A DNA stretch of 64,000 nucleotides from Multifurca ochricompacta (Eukaryota > Basidiomycota > Agaricomycetes > Russulales > Russulaceae): contig WTXG01000001.1 of the NCBI GenBank assembly GCA_022496185.1, forward strand, positions 496,001 through 560,000, in the 5' to 3' direction. Position 1 is the first letter of the stretch; each line of letters opens with the position of its first letter. Under the pieces are notes generated by a model, which was given only the letters and a program-made list of their open reading frames with translations, did not search any database and was not told the origin of the DNA. Positions 1-12,923 of the stretch are shown here, piece after piece. The position numbers and the translations under genes were made by a program.

Positions 1-1963
1 AAAGCCTCTGTCGTCTCTTCGCCATCTAGAGTTGCGGAATGTAGGTCCAGCTCCTTGTCCAGCCGCTCCCGCTCCTTAGCCTCTAGATCCTCTGACCGGG
101 ATATGCTTGAGCTCGGCGTTTTCGATGAGGCAAACACCGTCTGCGATGAACTAGCCTTGATCTCCTGTCCCAGCTTGCGTAGCTGCGCAAATATTTCCTT
201 CTTCCCCTCGGCTGAAGCGGTGTTTAAGCTTTCCATTAGCGCCTTTTGCTCTGCGATCTGCTGCTCGAGTAGCTTCTGCCTCGTTGCGAGCGCTGATGCA
301 TGTGGGTTTGGCCCGCCGGAAGAGGCCTTTTTTGCGCCAAGTCCTGACGCTGCAGAAGATGAAAGATCGGTGGGTAGTGCGTCCGATGCGGACGCGGGCT
401 GCGTTTGCTCTTTTGCCACAACACTCGCAACGATGGGCGCCGACGCCGCCAGTGCACGCTGTCCCACAAGACCTTGTCCATCCATCGGCCGATGCCAGAA
501 CACTTTGACGAACCTGTTGCCAAACACAGCGTCCTCAGACTTCCATGCGGCGGCGGCTTCCTCATGCGCCGAAAAGCTCACGAGTGCCTTCGAACTTGAC
601 ACATCAACAGCCACATTTGTAACGGTCCCAAAGCGTTTGAACCATCCATTGACGGCATCTAGCGAAAGCTTGTCCTCTGGAATCTTCTCGACAACGAGGG
701 TCTTATCTCCACGCCGCTCAGGACGGAAGCGTTGCACTTCGCCACCAAAAAATCCGGGACGACCGCCGCGGCCACGTGAGGGTGAGCCGCGATGTGGACG
801 ACCAGGATAAGATGATGGGCCGCCTGCGGGGGTGTCCAATTCCATATTGGAAGGAGACACCGTAGGAGCACTTATGCCGTTCTGTTGCGCTTCGATGCTA
901 GGAGAAGGTAAAGAGCCGTCCGGTTGTTGTGTCGATTCGTCATTATATATCGGAGGAGTTAGATCTTGAATGACAGGGAGCTCCCCCGAGGCTGAAGGAG
1001 GTAAAGGCTGGTTATCCCCATTAGCCCTAGGGAGCGTGGCCGCGCGTGGCGGTCGTCCCATAGGACCTAGAGGTGCTCCCGGCCGCATGTCAAGACGTGC
1101 TTCATGTGGATCATATGCGGCAGGGGGGCCCACTCCGAAGGGCATTCCCGGCGGAAACATGGGCATAAACAAATTTCCTGGCATTTGCTGGGGACCCATG
1201 GGAAAGACGCCGGGAACGAGTGCGTCCTCACCATGACTGTACTTGCAGTACGCACCACGAGCACAGTAGCCGTTATCTGTATAGGTAAGTAGGGCATTTA
1301 GGTTGAACTATGCCATTGCTCACTGTAATAGTCTCGACAGATGCCTCTTCTCTGGTCCGGTGGATGGTACTGCATTGATGGCCCACGTCCATTCATACGC
1401 GGACCCATGGCTCCGTTAACGCCATCCGGACTGCTACCATATCCGGTGCGGCCTGGACCTCCGGGGCCCCAATTTCCATTACTCCACCCGGGCCCGCTAT
1501 GTGAGCCGTGACGCGAGAAGGGACTATCCTGGTTCATGCGTGGACCTTTCGGTGGTCGGATATCGTCATCATAATTGGACGGACGCTTTCTACTATGTTC
1601 AGGAGGGCTTGAGGAACCTGAGGGAATGATGGCATCGAGGGGGATCGGAATGCCATTGTCGGCGGGTAATAATGGAGCAGGGGGAGGGGGAGGGGACGTA
1701 TATGGGAGATAAGATTTGGTGCGAAGGGTTGTAAATAGTGCTTCAATGAAGGAAGGACACTCTGTGTAGACAGAAAAGTTCAGTAAATGAAGGAAGAAAA
1801 TACAGAAAAGGAGGAGTGACGCGCCTTTTTCAAGAAACTCATCCAACTGTGCCACCAGTTCCTTACGCAATTCAGACTCTGGTCCATTATGTTTTAATAG
1901 GGCCAGGATGTAGTCGGCCAGTGCTGATGGGTCAGCGTCGCATCTGTTCGGATGGATTGACAT
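1..1963 (-). CDS. RBM26/RBM27-like RNA-binding protein (PWI-like, CCCH, RRM), 3' end cut off
   Basis: Probable nuclear RNA-surveillance adaptor of the human RBM26/27 and S. pombe Rmn1 type. Domains in order: an N-terminal PWI-like helical region (FLEKE, then SFIEALFTTLRTKSYLP), a proline- and glycine-rich linker, one CCCH zinc finger (C-X7-C-X5-C-X3-H around CRDYNNGYC and CKYSH), and an RRM (TLVVEKIPEDKLSLDAVNGW to VKVFWHRP), followed by a Gln/Glu-rich coiled segment. Exons: 1825-1963, 1324-1761, and 1-1276 still open at the window edge, so the C-terminus is missing. The 47-nt intron 1277-1323 splits the zinc finger. The first intron (1762-1824) has a GCGCGT donor and is 63 nt, in frame without a stop; removing it restores the PWI-like sequence. 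Family membership follows from domain order; the surveillance role is inferred from relatives. Confidence 0.85.
1762..1824 (-). other. GC-AG intron, in frame and stop-free
   Basis: Intron 1 of the RBM26/27-like gene. The donor reads GCGCGT and the acceptor CTACACAG. Joining exons gives FLEKE followed by CPSFIEALF, as expected for the family, while retention would insert 21 hydrophobic residues into the PWI-like fold. No GT donor gives the correct phase. Confidence 0.7.
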
Positions 1964-3123
1964 AAGTGGGTGGGCTGGAACGGAGAGACTACTAACATGG
2001 GTTCAAGAGATTTTGTGAGCCATGGTTTGAGATGGTCAGACGTGGAATGGTCAAAAATCATAGTGATTTGGCTGGGTTTAATAGGCTTTCAAGCCTGTAG
2101 TTGCAACGATATGATATGATTGATATAAAATATGTATGAGAGAGAAGTGTAAGTTGTGAGTTTTGTGTGAGTTGTTGTTGTGTGAGTTGAATGAGTGTGA
2201 GTGTGAGTGAGTGTGATTGTGAGTTTGACAAGGTTTGGTTATTACTTCATCATCATCATCATCATCATTAAAACAAAACTCTAGTAAGTAAGGATCCTCG
2301 TCGTCATCATCATCAACATCATCCCCTTCATCGCTCTCGAAAATACTCGAAAATACTCTAAAAAAATGCTCTCTAATAAGCGCCCCTTTAAACATATAGT
2401 TTTCATCACGTGTAAACCCTGAGCCATACCCCATTGACATCTCCAAGGAGGTTGATGGTGGATCACGGCTTTGAACCTTAGAATAAATAAAGGCAAGGCA
2501 GAGAATAGATGTCATAGAGATATGGGAGGAAGGTGAGCGTTGCGACTAGGCTGGACGTGATAGGGAGATGAGGCTTGTCATTGATAAAGACGGGTGATGA
2601 GGGACACCAGAAACCCACGCTAAGGTCAGAGTCATGCCGTTTAGAAGGGAGTGAGGCCAGAGATGATGAGGTAGAGCATCAAGGACATGAGGGGGCAGAT
2701 GGAGAAGGGATAATAGCAGAGCAGAGCAAAGAGCAGAAATATCGCCTCGAGTCTCGACGCTTGCTTTTTGAGAGCACACGAATGAGCCAGTTTAGCATTC
2801 CGAAATTATGCGATTGGTTCTCAAATAAATTCAGACCCCGGAAATTCACAATAATATCTGTGCTTGTACGTACCGCTGAACCTGATCGCTATTTACTGGC
2901 GATGTGGTGTTGGTTCTGTGCAACTTGTAACTTTGTAAGTAACCTGTGTAACTTGTAACTTGTAACTTGTAACTTGTAACACATAACACGTTTGATTATA
3001 TAATAAACTGAAACTCTTCCTCTTCTCTTTCTTCTGATCCCCCCCAGGGATCCTTCGTTGTTCTTTTCTTCAACTTCAACTTCAACCACACTTTTTTATC
3101 ATTAATTCTTCACCCAATTCTAA
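1964..3123. other. Long intergenic region with simple repeats; no supported gene
   Basis: About 1.16 kb between the divergent RBM26/27-like and Ser/Pro-rich genes. It has GTGAG-rich simple sequence (about 2155-2225), a TCATCA microsatellite (about 2248-2270) and a tract of TAACTTG repeats (2949-2976). Open frames on both strands here are produced by these repeats (Asp runs, His/Ser runs) and show no recognisable domain. A pyrimidine-rich stretch near 3000-3110 is probably promoter or 5' UTR of the Ser/Pro-rich gene. Confidence 0.5.
2949..2976. repeat. Four tandem copies of heptamer TAACTTG
   Basis: Four perfect copies of TAACTTG followed by one diverged copy (TAACACA). It lies upstream of the Ser/Pro-rich gene. 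No function can be assigned. Confidence 0.85.
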
Positions 3124-4519
3124 ATGTCTTCACCCAACACATCAGCTCAAGGTCGGTTGTCTCGGTCGTCTCATAGTATTCACTCACTCATCTATTTTAT
3201 CTCAGTATCTCCCTTAATCACCTCTCAGCCTTCTTCTCCCCATGAGCTCCGTCATATTATATCCACCGGTGGTCTCACTCCTCAGAAGGATTCTGTACGC
3301 GAACGCAAACCTTCCGCTCACACTTCACAACACCTAGGACTCAGAGTCGGTTCACGTTCACCTACATCAATTCCATCTTCCCCAACTTCTGTGTAAGTCG
3401 TCGTTTCTTCATCAACACCAATTGAAAGACTCTTCCCTTTCTTTATCCTTTATCACGGTCATGACCAAGGAACACTTGAGAATGCCGTTTTCTTTACCCC
3501 CTCTTTCTCTCTCAAGTCTTTCTTCTTTCATTCATTACCTAACACCTACCCATAGTCACTCTTCCTCGTCCGCAATTTTTGAACGAGATATCGAACCCAT
3601 TACCCCTTCTCCCCCTCATCCTTCTCATCCACATCGCACTCCCCGGGGCAAGGCGACCGAACAGCTTGATCATGCTGTCCCCACGGTTCTTGATAGTGCC
3701 GCCACCGTATTGTCATCTCCCACGGATGATCAGCTGATTTCTGTCGTTGCTCCCGTGACCACCGAGCCTACATCTTTTAGCACTCTTAGTTCTCGACTGA
3801 GTAGCCGCAGTCCGAGTCCCACCCACGGCAAAGCCAATGTACCTTTCATGAATTTACCTAGCCCTAGCCCAAGTCTCGCTCTTCTTCCGTTACCGGTTAA
3901 TCCCAGCGTCCAGGTCCAGATAACACAGCAGAAGCTCACTGTACAATCCCCGCCATCCGGAACCAACGCTGACGTAACTGGTGTTCCATCCCCCACACCA
4001 ACAACTAGCTATTTCGGTGGTTCAGTCTTACAGGAGCCTGGCACGGACGTTCAACCTACACCAACTACCTCAGCCTTCTCTGACCACATTTCCCCTACGT
4101 CACAGCGATCTTCACCTTCCGTGCGACCTGTGTCTCCCCTCGCGCTTTCTCATCCTCCTTCACCTCACGCGGCTACGAAACGGCTTTCTTTCATATCGTA
4201 CACCGACTTGCTCACCTCAGCTCCCTCTTCCACACTTCCCCTTTCCTCACTTACGACTTCTGCCACCGTGTCAGATCCTCCGCCACATCTTCCGTCAGTG
4301 TTGGGCGTACCTCAACAAGTCGGCGGGGGAAGTGCAGGCCCGAGTCCACGCAATAGTTTCTATGGTGATAGGGATGTTAGGGAAGGACGGGAATGTCTAT
4401 TTATTGATGATGTTGGTGGTGAATGGGAACGCGAAGGTCTCGGTCAAGGTCTTGAAGAGCGCCTCGAGTCGCTCATGGTGATCCGAGATTTTGACACTAT
4501 TGGTGTCAGCAAGGCTTGA
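3124..4519 (+). CDS. Ser/Pro/Thr-rich protein of unknown function
   Basis: Long low-complexity Ser/Pro/Thr protein without a known domain. A 163-nt intron (3393-3555; GTAAGT donor, CTAAC branch-like site before CATAG) joins two exons in phase, giving SVHSSSSAIFERDIEP across the junction. Segments that look selectively maintained rather than random are FERDIEPITP, HRTPRGKATEQLDHAVPTVL and LSFISYTDLLTSAPSSTLPL. I believe related uncharacterised proteins exist in other Agaricomycetes, but this was not checked. There is no signal peptide or membrane helix, so a cytoplasmic or nuclear disordered scaffold is a guess. The first exon also has weaker splice-like sites, so its structure is less certain. 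Confidence 0.6.
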
Positions 4520-4724
4520 ACTCTCTTTCCTTTGTACTGTTTGTATGCACATGCACTAAAGATATTAAGAATTTTAATACCATCCATGATGACGTCATAT
4601 CATGAGTGAGATTATATACTCTTCTTACTCATCCTCATCTTTATATCCTCATCCTCATCTTCATATCCTCATCCTCATCCTCATCCTCATCACAATCCCC
4701 ATCACTCGTATCATCATCATCCTA

Positions 4725-5553
4725 ATGTATACATCAACTCAACCAATCGTTTACTCCTTTCAGAGCACTTCGAATCTCTCAGATTCACTCGCAGAGTACA
4801 TCCTCAAGGCTCAAAAGGAGTCTATTGACAAGCGCGGCAGGTTCACCATCGCCATTTCTGGTGGTTCTCTTCCAAAGACGCTCACCGCACTCATCAAAAA
4901 GTCTGGTGTCAAGTGGGATAAATGGCAAGAGATTATACTCTTGGCACACATCATTACTCTTATCGTTTCTCATTGCATGCAGGCATATCTTTTACGCCGA
5001 CGAACGCATCGTGCCCCTCGACCACGAAGATTCCAATCACAAGCTCGCATATGACACGCTCTACTCCCACGTGCCTATTCCGTCAGATAACATCCACACG
5101 ATCGACCTCTCTTTGCAGAATGACCTGGAAGAGCTCGCCGACGCGTACGAGAAGGAACTGATCCGAGAATTTGCCCAGAAGGATTCGGCACGCTTTCCCG
5201 TCTTTGATCTTATCCTACTCGGTATCGGCCCCGATGGCCACACCGCCTCTCTTTTCCCAGGTCACGAACTCCTTTCGGAGAACGACCGCTGGGTGGCATT
5301 CATCGAGGACTCACCCAAGCCACCGCCCCGTCGCGTGACGCTCACCTTTCCTGTGATCAATCATGCCGCTCGGGTCGCTTTTGTCGCGACCGGCGTTGGT
5401 AAGGCGCAAATCCTACACGATATCCTGGATACTCCTGAGATTGGCTTGCCGGCCGCGCGCGTGCGCCCTGTGGCTCCCGGCCAGCTCGTCTGGTTCGTTG
5501 ATGACCCGGCTTCGGCCGAGGTGAAGTTGGCGACAAGTGACTTTAAGTTGTAG
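4725..5553 (+). CDS. SOL3: 6-phosphogluconolactonase
   Basis: Hydrolyses 6-phosphoglucono-1,5-lactone to 6-phosphogluconate, the second step of the oxidative pentose phosphate pathway, in the cytosol. The spliced protein is about 256 residues, the usual family length. Visible motifs are the N-terminal phosphate loop ISGGSLPKTL, FYADERIVPLDHEDSN, and GIGPDGHTASLFPGH. Exons 4725-4924 and 4983-5553 are joined by a GC-AG intron (donor GCAAGA, acceptor CATGCAG), which restores WDKWHIFYADER; no GT donor fits. The chosen ATG begins MYTSTQPIVYSF; a more upstream in-frame start would only add residues from a TCATCC microsatellite. 6PGDH, the next enzyme, is about 20 kb away on the other strand, so no cluster is implied. 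Confidence 0.93.
4925..4982 (+). other. GC-AG intron in 6-phosphogluconolactonase
   Basis: 58-nt intron with donor GCAAGA and acceptor GCATGCAG. It is the only junction that yields the conserved KWHIFYADER segment. Confidence 0.85.
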
Positions 5554-5908
5554 GTGGAGTAAGGGAAAGATAAGAAATCCGAGGGGAGGAGGGCGATTCG
5601 TGTAGTGTGTCGAGTGTGTAGTTTTATGATATCTGTGTCGCACTCACTCGTTCGTAGGGTGCACATGCCATACGTGTTTGGTCGTTACTTGTTCTTTGTT
5701 AGTTAGTAGTACGTTCGGCTGCGTTCGGCCAAGCCAATCAAAATCGAACATCATATCAGTTCTCGCCGTATGGTACGTCAACAGACCCCCCTGTAAAACG
5801 TAGAACCAACCCCCAACACGACATATGGGTGACATCGAGTCCCGAACTCGGCATAATCGGTCGTAATATCAAACTCGCCATAGCGAATCGTTAAAGGCAG
5901 GCCCCCAA
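5554..5908. other. Convergent intergenic region, no gene seen
   Basis: Shared 3' flanks of the 6-phosphogluconolactonase and PXA genes. No RNA gene, repeat or conserved frame was recognised. Confidence 0.5.
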
Positions 5909-7805
5909 CTATAGACTAGACACGCCAGAATCCGCGGCACCCACAGCCATCTCCGGAAACAACGCAAGTAACACCAAATCAAAGGTCAACACGAAGAGGT
6001 GGGCGTTGCATGCCTGTTCGTCAAACGGCTCAAGCAGTGCGTTCAGCGTTTGCTCGCGCATGGCCGGTGTTGAGCCCAGTAGAAGTGGCGCCAGCGGACC
6101 TGCAAGTTTGTTTTATTTTCGAAAAAAAAGGTTGTCTTAGGCGAGAAACAAGAAAGGGAAAGAGAAATGGGATTCAGTGCGTACCAGGTACCGTCTGCGC
6201 GAGGCGTCGCACAAGCTCGGAGCGCAGCACGGCCTGCTCATCCAGCGTCGGATCCGGTGGGCTCTGCGCGGAATAGCCATTGGGAAATAGGGCATGCTTG
6301 GCGGTACTTACGAGGCCAGTGACCTGGACTGGCGTGAGGATAGACGTGTAGAGGAAGAGAGGAAGGAGGCTGTTGCAAAAAAGAGGAAGGTGAGGATGGG
6401 CGGTTAGCCTAGCCTGAAATACATGTCCAGCCTGTCGGGTGCGTACCGGTCGAGGAAGGGGGCAAATATACTTATGAGAGCATCGCAGAGAAACAAAAGC
6501 GCCGTTCCGGAAAATCGGGAGCGTAAGGAAAGAAGTTCGGCGACTAGCAGAAGCAGAGGGCGCGCAAGATTGTGCGGAGAGGCAGAGGCAAGTTTCGGCA
6601 TGTGGGGAGGAGTTCCTAAGTTGTTTGAATGTGAGGCAACCGAGTCAGACGGGGAGGGCAGACGGGGTGTGGGTGGAGTTTCGCGAAACGATGGCGAGGC
6701 AGGGGGCATACTCATGGTTTTCAATGTATGAGACGACGTGCGAGTGAGTGAATGACGTGGGATATGCGGCGAACTGTGTACTCTTTGATCGTATTAACGG
6801 TACGTTTATAGATCTGGATTATAGAAAGTGCAGTACTGGAGACAGTCTGGACAGCAGAAAGAAAAATAACGATGATGGTGTGGAAGGAAGGAAACGCGAA
6901 GGAATTCGTGTTGAAGCGTGAAGGGGGATCTGGAAGCTTGGAGATCGTCAGTTTATGTCAGATAATGAGGAATGCGCCATGCAGAGGTACGTATCCAACA
7001 CGGCGATGGAATGGCAAATGAAATCCCCAGGATTGAAACTATGGCCTTCATAGATGGAATTGAGCTACAAAATACTCACCCTCAGAAGCTCCTCTGCGGG
7101 ACCAAGAAGATTCAGCAGGGTGCTATGCAAAAACCACGGTTGGGTGACGCGAGGTGCAATGTCCATGCATACTGTCTTGACAATGATTTCACGAATGAGA
7201 TATCGTTCTGCCTCAGCGTCCCAGTCTTCAGGAGAGAGGCACGCTTTGAGAATGATATCAACTGCAGCACGGACGTATACCTCATCTAATTTTCCGTCGA
7301 CTGACAAAGCAGCGTGCTGTTGTTGGCCATGGAACAACAACGGGAGAGATGCGGACCCTGCAGCAGCGTAGGAAGAACCAAGTTTCTGAGCAGCAATGCG
7401 GTAGTCTATGCAATGCTGAGTGAGCAGGACAGGGAGATCATGATATATCAGAGAGCTAATATCTGTAGCGAGTACTCTCTCCTCCAGGGCACGAAGTACT
7501 GATGAAAGAATACGTGTAATTTCGACGAGCAACTGTTTGTCATAACGTGTAATTTTTGTCCACCACGGGTTTATGTATGCACGAAGAGCAAGGGCTATCA
7601 GATCATAGAGTTCTGCATCCAAGGCAGGATACGTTGAAGACGTCTGAAGAAGAGGGGGGATTGGGGAAGAAGGTGGGAGATAAGGAAAGAGAAGTCGCTT
7701 TGTCAATGATACCACCGAGTGAGAAGGTGATGAGGAGGTAATTGATAGCGCAGGGTCTGTTCGCGATGAAAGCAACGGTAAAGTGAGGTCCGCATTGCTT
7801 GCCAT
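5909..7805 (-). CDS. PXA-domain protein (Pxa1-like)
   Basis: Membrane-associated protein with an N-terminal PXA (PX-associated) domain, found in sorting-nexin-like proteins of the ER, endosome and vacuole. The domain runs from about residue 58 (YPALDAELYDLIALALRAYI) to about residue 240 (TQPWFLHSTLLNLLG). Hydrophobic stretches follow (HTIIVIFLSAVQTVSSTALS and LLLLVAELLSLRSRFSGTAL), with a conserved tail (LLPLFLYTSILTPVQVTGLV, GPLAPLLLGSTP, VLLALFPEM). There is no PX or RGS domain, so it is of the short Pxa1 type rather than Mdm1. Best exons: 7080-7805, 6782-6936, 6447-6710, 6185-6369, 5909-6099. The 6711-6781 intron is the least certain. The first intron (143 nt) ends in CCAAG. Confidence 0.82.
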
Positions 7806-8434
7806 TGTGGCATTGTCACCCGTCGTCGTCGTCGTTGTCGTCGTCGTTGTCTTGTTAAGGATTACACATCCCCATCATTTTTAATTGAATCCATTGAAGC
7901 TGGCACAACTCTTCTTTTGGCTCTTTTGGCTCTGCATCATCATCATGCCCTCACCCCTCTTCACCTCCAACCAACCTGAAAGAAATGATGAAAATAATAT
8001 CAAATAAAATAATAAAATTTCAACGTGCGAGCCGGAAATTGAACTAAATGGAATAAACGGATGGAGTATAATACGAGGTCCCTTCGGATGTTAGCTTCAA
8101 GCTCAGTTCAACATCACCTCCCCCGATTTCTCTCTCTCTCTCTTCCTCTCATTCTCTCCTTCAAATACTAATATCAATCCTTTGAAATTTGGAATACTCT
8201 GTCTGTCTCGTTATTCCCCACCCGATTTCAGGTCGTGTAAGCTGAGCTAGCGCAAGCTTTTGGTGAGTCAATGGCCTGGATACGAATTTGATTTTTTTTC
8301 GCTCTGACGCTGACGACCTTTCTGTCTTCAGCCTTTGCTTGTCTACATCACTCCGCTAGCACGCGTTCCTGCGACATCACATCCAATGCGATAGTACGTT
8401 CTTTTCAAACCACCACCCTCCTTTCCTTTTCGGT
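7806..8434. other. Divergent promoter region with probable 5' UTR intron
   Basis: Lies between the divergently transcribed PXA and membrane-protein genes. It starts with a GTCGTC-type trinucleotide repeat (about 7817-7852). Near the downstream gene, GTGAGT at about 8262 and TCTTCAG ending at about 8332 look like an intron in the 5' UTR of the 8435 gene. A CT-rich tract is present at about 8130-8165. Confidence 0.45.
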
Positions 8435-9649
8435 ATGCGCATAACAAGCACCCCCGACTCTACCACCACCTTAAACGCCCCTCATCTCTCCCTTCGTCAT
8501 TTTTCTCGTGACGTGACGAGGCACGGTCCTCATCACATAACTATCGTTATCGTTGCTGTCTCGGCCTCAGTTGGCGGCGTCTTTGTTACACTCTTGTTTT
8601 GGCGGTTTCTTTCTCGTTTATCAGAGCGCTCCAGGAGTACGCCTTTACCTCCAAGACAGGCGTTGGTACATCAAAGAGAGCATCAGCTCACAGCCATTTC
8701 CGAGGAGCATAAGAATATTACCCTCTCCCGAAGTTTCCTCAATGTCCAGTCCTCAGCGCCTATTCGCCATGGTAGCAATGCGTCTCTTATACTGCATACG
8801 GACACTTCGCACCGGGCTTCCTTTTACACCCACGAGACAGGCGAAGGTACTGATGGTCCGCCTTCTTCACACGGGAGCCTTCTCTACCCTCCGCCGCCGC
8901 CTTTTTTCACCCCGCATCTGCAACCCAGCTCATCGTCCACTTCTCTCCCTTCGTCCAATGGTCATTCACCTCCATCTTCTGAAGCTATCACGCTGGCCAC
9001 ATCAATGTCTCCGAACCAGTCACTAAGACGGCCAAACACCCATTCAAGATCACGCCCTCTATCGATGGTTCGGTCAAGTGTACGTGGTACTCCCCACGCT
9101 CCACATAGTAACATAGAGATAGTGCTACCTGCTCCCCTGGCACCCAACCTCTATCCACATGTGGCTGGTGATGGCCCGTACGGACAAGAAGCTCTCGTGA
9201 GCAATGGTATGTATAGGGATAGCTGGAGAAGTAGCCTTGCGGACAAATGGATAGTAGTGGGTCGGCATGGTGGCCCGGAGCCAAAGTTTCTAAAACGACA
9301 GCGCAGCCATGATACCATAGAACGACAGGCCCGGCAAACGCGAAGTATGTGTATCACTGCTCTGCTTTGATGACCCTGTTACTGAGCCCTTGTTTTTGAA
9401 GGGGACGTATCTCCGCGGCCCCTTCCTCAGCAACGAAGTAGCTCCAATCCACCCTCTCTTTCTCGCCGTCGTCAGTCTTCGAGACCTTCACTAGATTTTT
9501 CTCCTTTGGACATCTACCCCCCAGTACCGCGTGTACCTCCTGAGCACGGGACACTTCCCAGACAGGGTGCTCATGCGCCCTCTGCCCCCTTGGGAGTGTC
9601 AGTGAACCCGCCTTCTTCTTTCCCTAACTCCCGTAAGGTACGATCGTAG
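8435..9649 (+). CDS. Single-pass membrane protein with long disordered tail, unknown function
   Basis: Predicted protein of about 385 residues with one hydrophobic helix at roughly residues 35-58 (ITIVIVAVSASVGGVFVTLL), flanked by basic residues (FWRFLSRLSERSR). The rest is Ser/Pro/His-rich and looks disordered. No cleavable signal peptide is evident, so the helix probably acts as a signal anchor. Exons 8435-9344 and 9402-9649 are joined by a 57-nt GT-AG intron (GTATGT donor, TTGAAG acceptor), adding a proline-rich tail (LDFSPLDIYPPVPRVPPEHG) that ends in KVRS. The family was not recognised. The sole supported inference is a membrane-tethered protein with a large flexible, probably cytosolic, region. 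Confidence 0.62.
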
Positions 9650-9856
9650 TGTCCTCTCACGGGTACGACGTATCAAGGCCTGTCTCATTACCATACTAAG
9701 TAGCTGACATTTGGATGTAATATTAATAAAAGAAAGTGTTGTCCGTTCTTATTTTTTTTTAGCGTCGCGTCGGGTTCGCACTTAACCGACGGAACGATTG
9801 CGTAACTTAAACCGTTTACCGTTGGTTGTCGAGTCAGTATACACTCGTGCTTTCTC

Positions 9857-11596
9857 ATGTCCATCTCACTACAGCGATTGCAGAATCATCTTCTGAGAGC
9901 TGTGAAGCCGTGCCATCTGGCAGTAGGCAACATTACGCGCGTACGATGTATTTCGAAACAGCAGAGTCCATTGTCCAAGTCCGACATTGAGGAAAGTGAC
10001 CCTGTTCCTTTATTTTTGCAACCCCGTCCTCATGCCTCATTTTGTATATAGCCCTCTAGATTGAAAATTCTCAAGACATCTACACCGAAGGAACTGCCTG
10101 CACTCGAATCATTGAAATTTGGTCATAACTTTGTACGCGTCCTCAACGAGCGACATTCATTTTTCTGAATACTTTTCAGACGGACCATATGTTGACGATA
10201 TCGTGGAGCCTGTCCCATGGGTGGGGCACACCAGAAATCAAACCTTGTACGTGATACATGTGCATGTCATATTGTCGTTAACACGGAGCCTTTCTGATAC
10301 CAAGATGGGCCGCTGTCCCTTGACCCCAGCTCCACTGTGTTCCATTATGCTCAGTGTCTCTTCGAAGGTCTGAAAGCGTATAGATGTAAGGATGGAAAGA
10401 TAACCCTATTCCGTCCTGATTTGAATATGACACGAATGAATCGGAGTGCTCAGAGGCTTGCTTTGCCAGTAAGCTCCCTGGCGTTGTTCAAAGAGGCGTA
10501 CTTTTTTGACCTTGGCCTTGCAAAGACATTCAACGGCGATGCTCTTCTCGATCTGATTAAGCAACTCGTCCGACTAGAACGTCATTGGATACCCCAGAAG
10601 GAGGGACACAGCTTGTATATCCGCCCTGCAATGAGTGCGTCTTTGGTGTTTTCAGTTTCATATGCGTATGTGCTCATAGGTACCTGCCTCTACCATTCAG
10701 TCGGCACTCAGAGTACTATTGGTATCTCGCCTCCCGATTCAGCCCTTCTTTTCGTCATCTGCAGTCCGGTTGGTCCTTACTATCCAGACGGCTTCAAACC
10801 AGTAGCGTTGCACGGCACCACAGAACACGTGCGTGCGTATCCTGGAGGTCCGTCCGGGGGATGAGCGCACGTAGGTCTTGGCTGATGGCACGCATGCCAC
10901 TAGGCACAGGAGCATACAAAATTGGTGCTAACTACGCACCTGCCGTCCTTCCGCAAAAGGAGGCTGCTCAACTGGGTTATGTTCAGAATCTCTGGTTATC
11001 TGGGCCTGAGCACCACCTCACTGAAGTCCGTATGCTAAATTCCTCTTTCCTTAGATTATGCGTTAAATTTATTGGGAGTTCAGGTCGGCACCATGAACCT
11101 CTTTGTCGTCTTCAGGCAGGAAGACGGGACTCTAGAGCTTGTGACTCCTCCACTGGATGGGATGATCCTTCCAGGTGTGACACGCGATTCCCTACTATCA
11201 CTAGCGCGTAGCCATGCAGCAGGCACATTGCACATTCCGAATTTAGCAACGAGGTTGACTGTCTCTGAGCGTGGGGTGACTATGAAGGAGGTCTGTGAGG
11301 CAGCGCAGTCCGGTCGCCTCGTAGAAATGTTTGGCGGGGGTATTTTGTTCTCTGTTCCTTTGTTCATCTCGAAATTCACTTTGGTCACACTCGGTATAGG
11401 CACTGCGGCGATTGTCAGCCCCATAAATAAGATCGGGTATCGAGGACAAAGCATAGATGTCCCTGTTGAGGAAGATGGGATGGGTCCGGTGTCAAGGCCA
11501 CTCTGGACTGAGCTGGTTGGGCGACAGACGGGTGAGATTGAGAGTGATTGGAGCGTGGTGGTCTATAAGGAGCAGGCTGGACAGCTTTCTCAGTAA
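9857..11596 (+). CDS. BAT1: Branched-chain amino acid aminotransferase, mitochondrial
   Basis: PLP-dependent class IV transaminase catalysing the last step of leucine, isoleucine and valine synthesis and the first of their breakdown. Nine exons (9857-10003, 10052-10132, 10180-10246, 10305-10468, 10526-10634, 10701-10847, 10904-11025, 11084-11339, 11400-11596) give about 429 residues. Key segments are DHMLTISWSLSHGW, VFHYAQCLFEGLKAYR, the PLP lysine in TGAYKIGANYAP, EVGTMNLFVVF and EMFGGGTAAIVSPINKIGY. The N-terminus (MSISLQRLQNHLLRAVKPCH) is a basic amphipathic mitochondrial presequence. Several acceptors end in AAG rather than CAG or TAG. The first intron has a weak GTTCCT donor, so the join near residue 49 is the least certain. 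Confidence 0.94.
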
Positions 11597-11974
11597 GCCG
11601 AGTGATGGGTAATCTAATGAACTAGATCATATTTACATAGGGAAATATCATGGGAATTGGATTTATGACGCTTTTTCCACTTTCATCATACGGACAGAAA
11701 CTCGGGCATTTCTTGTTGCTGTGACATACGCGTTCTTTCTGGCAAGTCGAATGGAAAGCCCGGATAAGAAGAGAGCTGAATCTTATAGGGAGTGCATTGA
11801 CAAACATGCATGAACCAGAGAATACACTATCCCCGCGCCCGACTTAGATGAGGAGGGAGTGTGACGACAGTACTTGACTGCAAGGGCGTGAAAGTGAAAC
11901 AAACAAAGATCAAAGAGGGGTAAAGTCATGCGACAACAACAACCTATAGAAGATGTCCGGAGCCAGAAAGCCCT
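11597..11974. other. Convergent intergenic region, no gene seen
   Basis: 3' flanks of the aminotransferase and Ypt7 genes. Nothing recognisable was found on either strand. Confidence 0.5.

Positions 11975-12923
<949 letters not shown>

Noticed and set aside
55..810. Long plus-strand ORF at the window start
   Set aside because: It is antisense to the RRM and C-terminal region of the RBM26/27-like protein, whose minus-strand frame is clearly conserved.
2078..2779. Minus-strand ORFs with Asp and His/Ser runs
   Set aside because: They are produced by TCATCA and GTGAG simple repeats, have no domain and no consistent exon structure.
2575..2958. Plus-strand ORF of 127 codons
   Set aside because: Composition is unlike neighbouring proteins, no homology is recognised, and it ends in the TAACTTG heptamer array.
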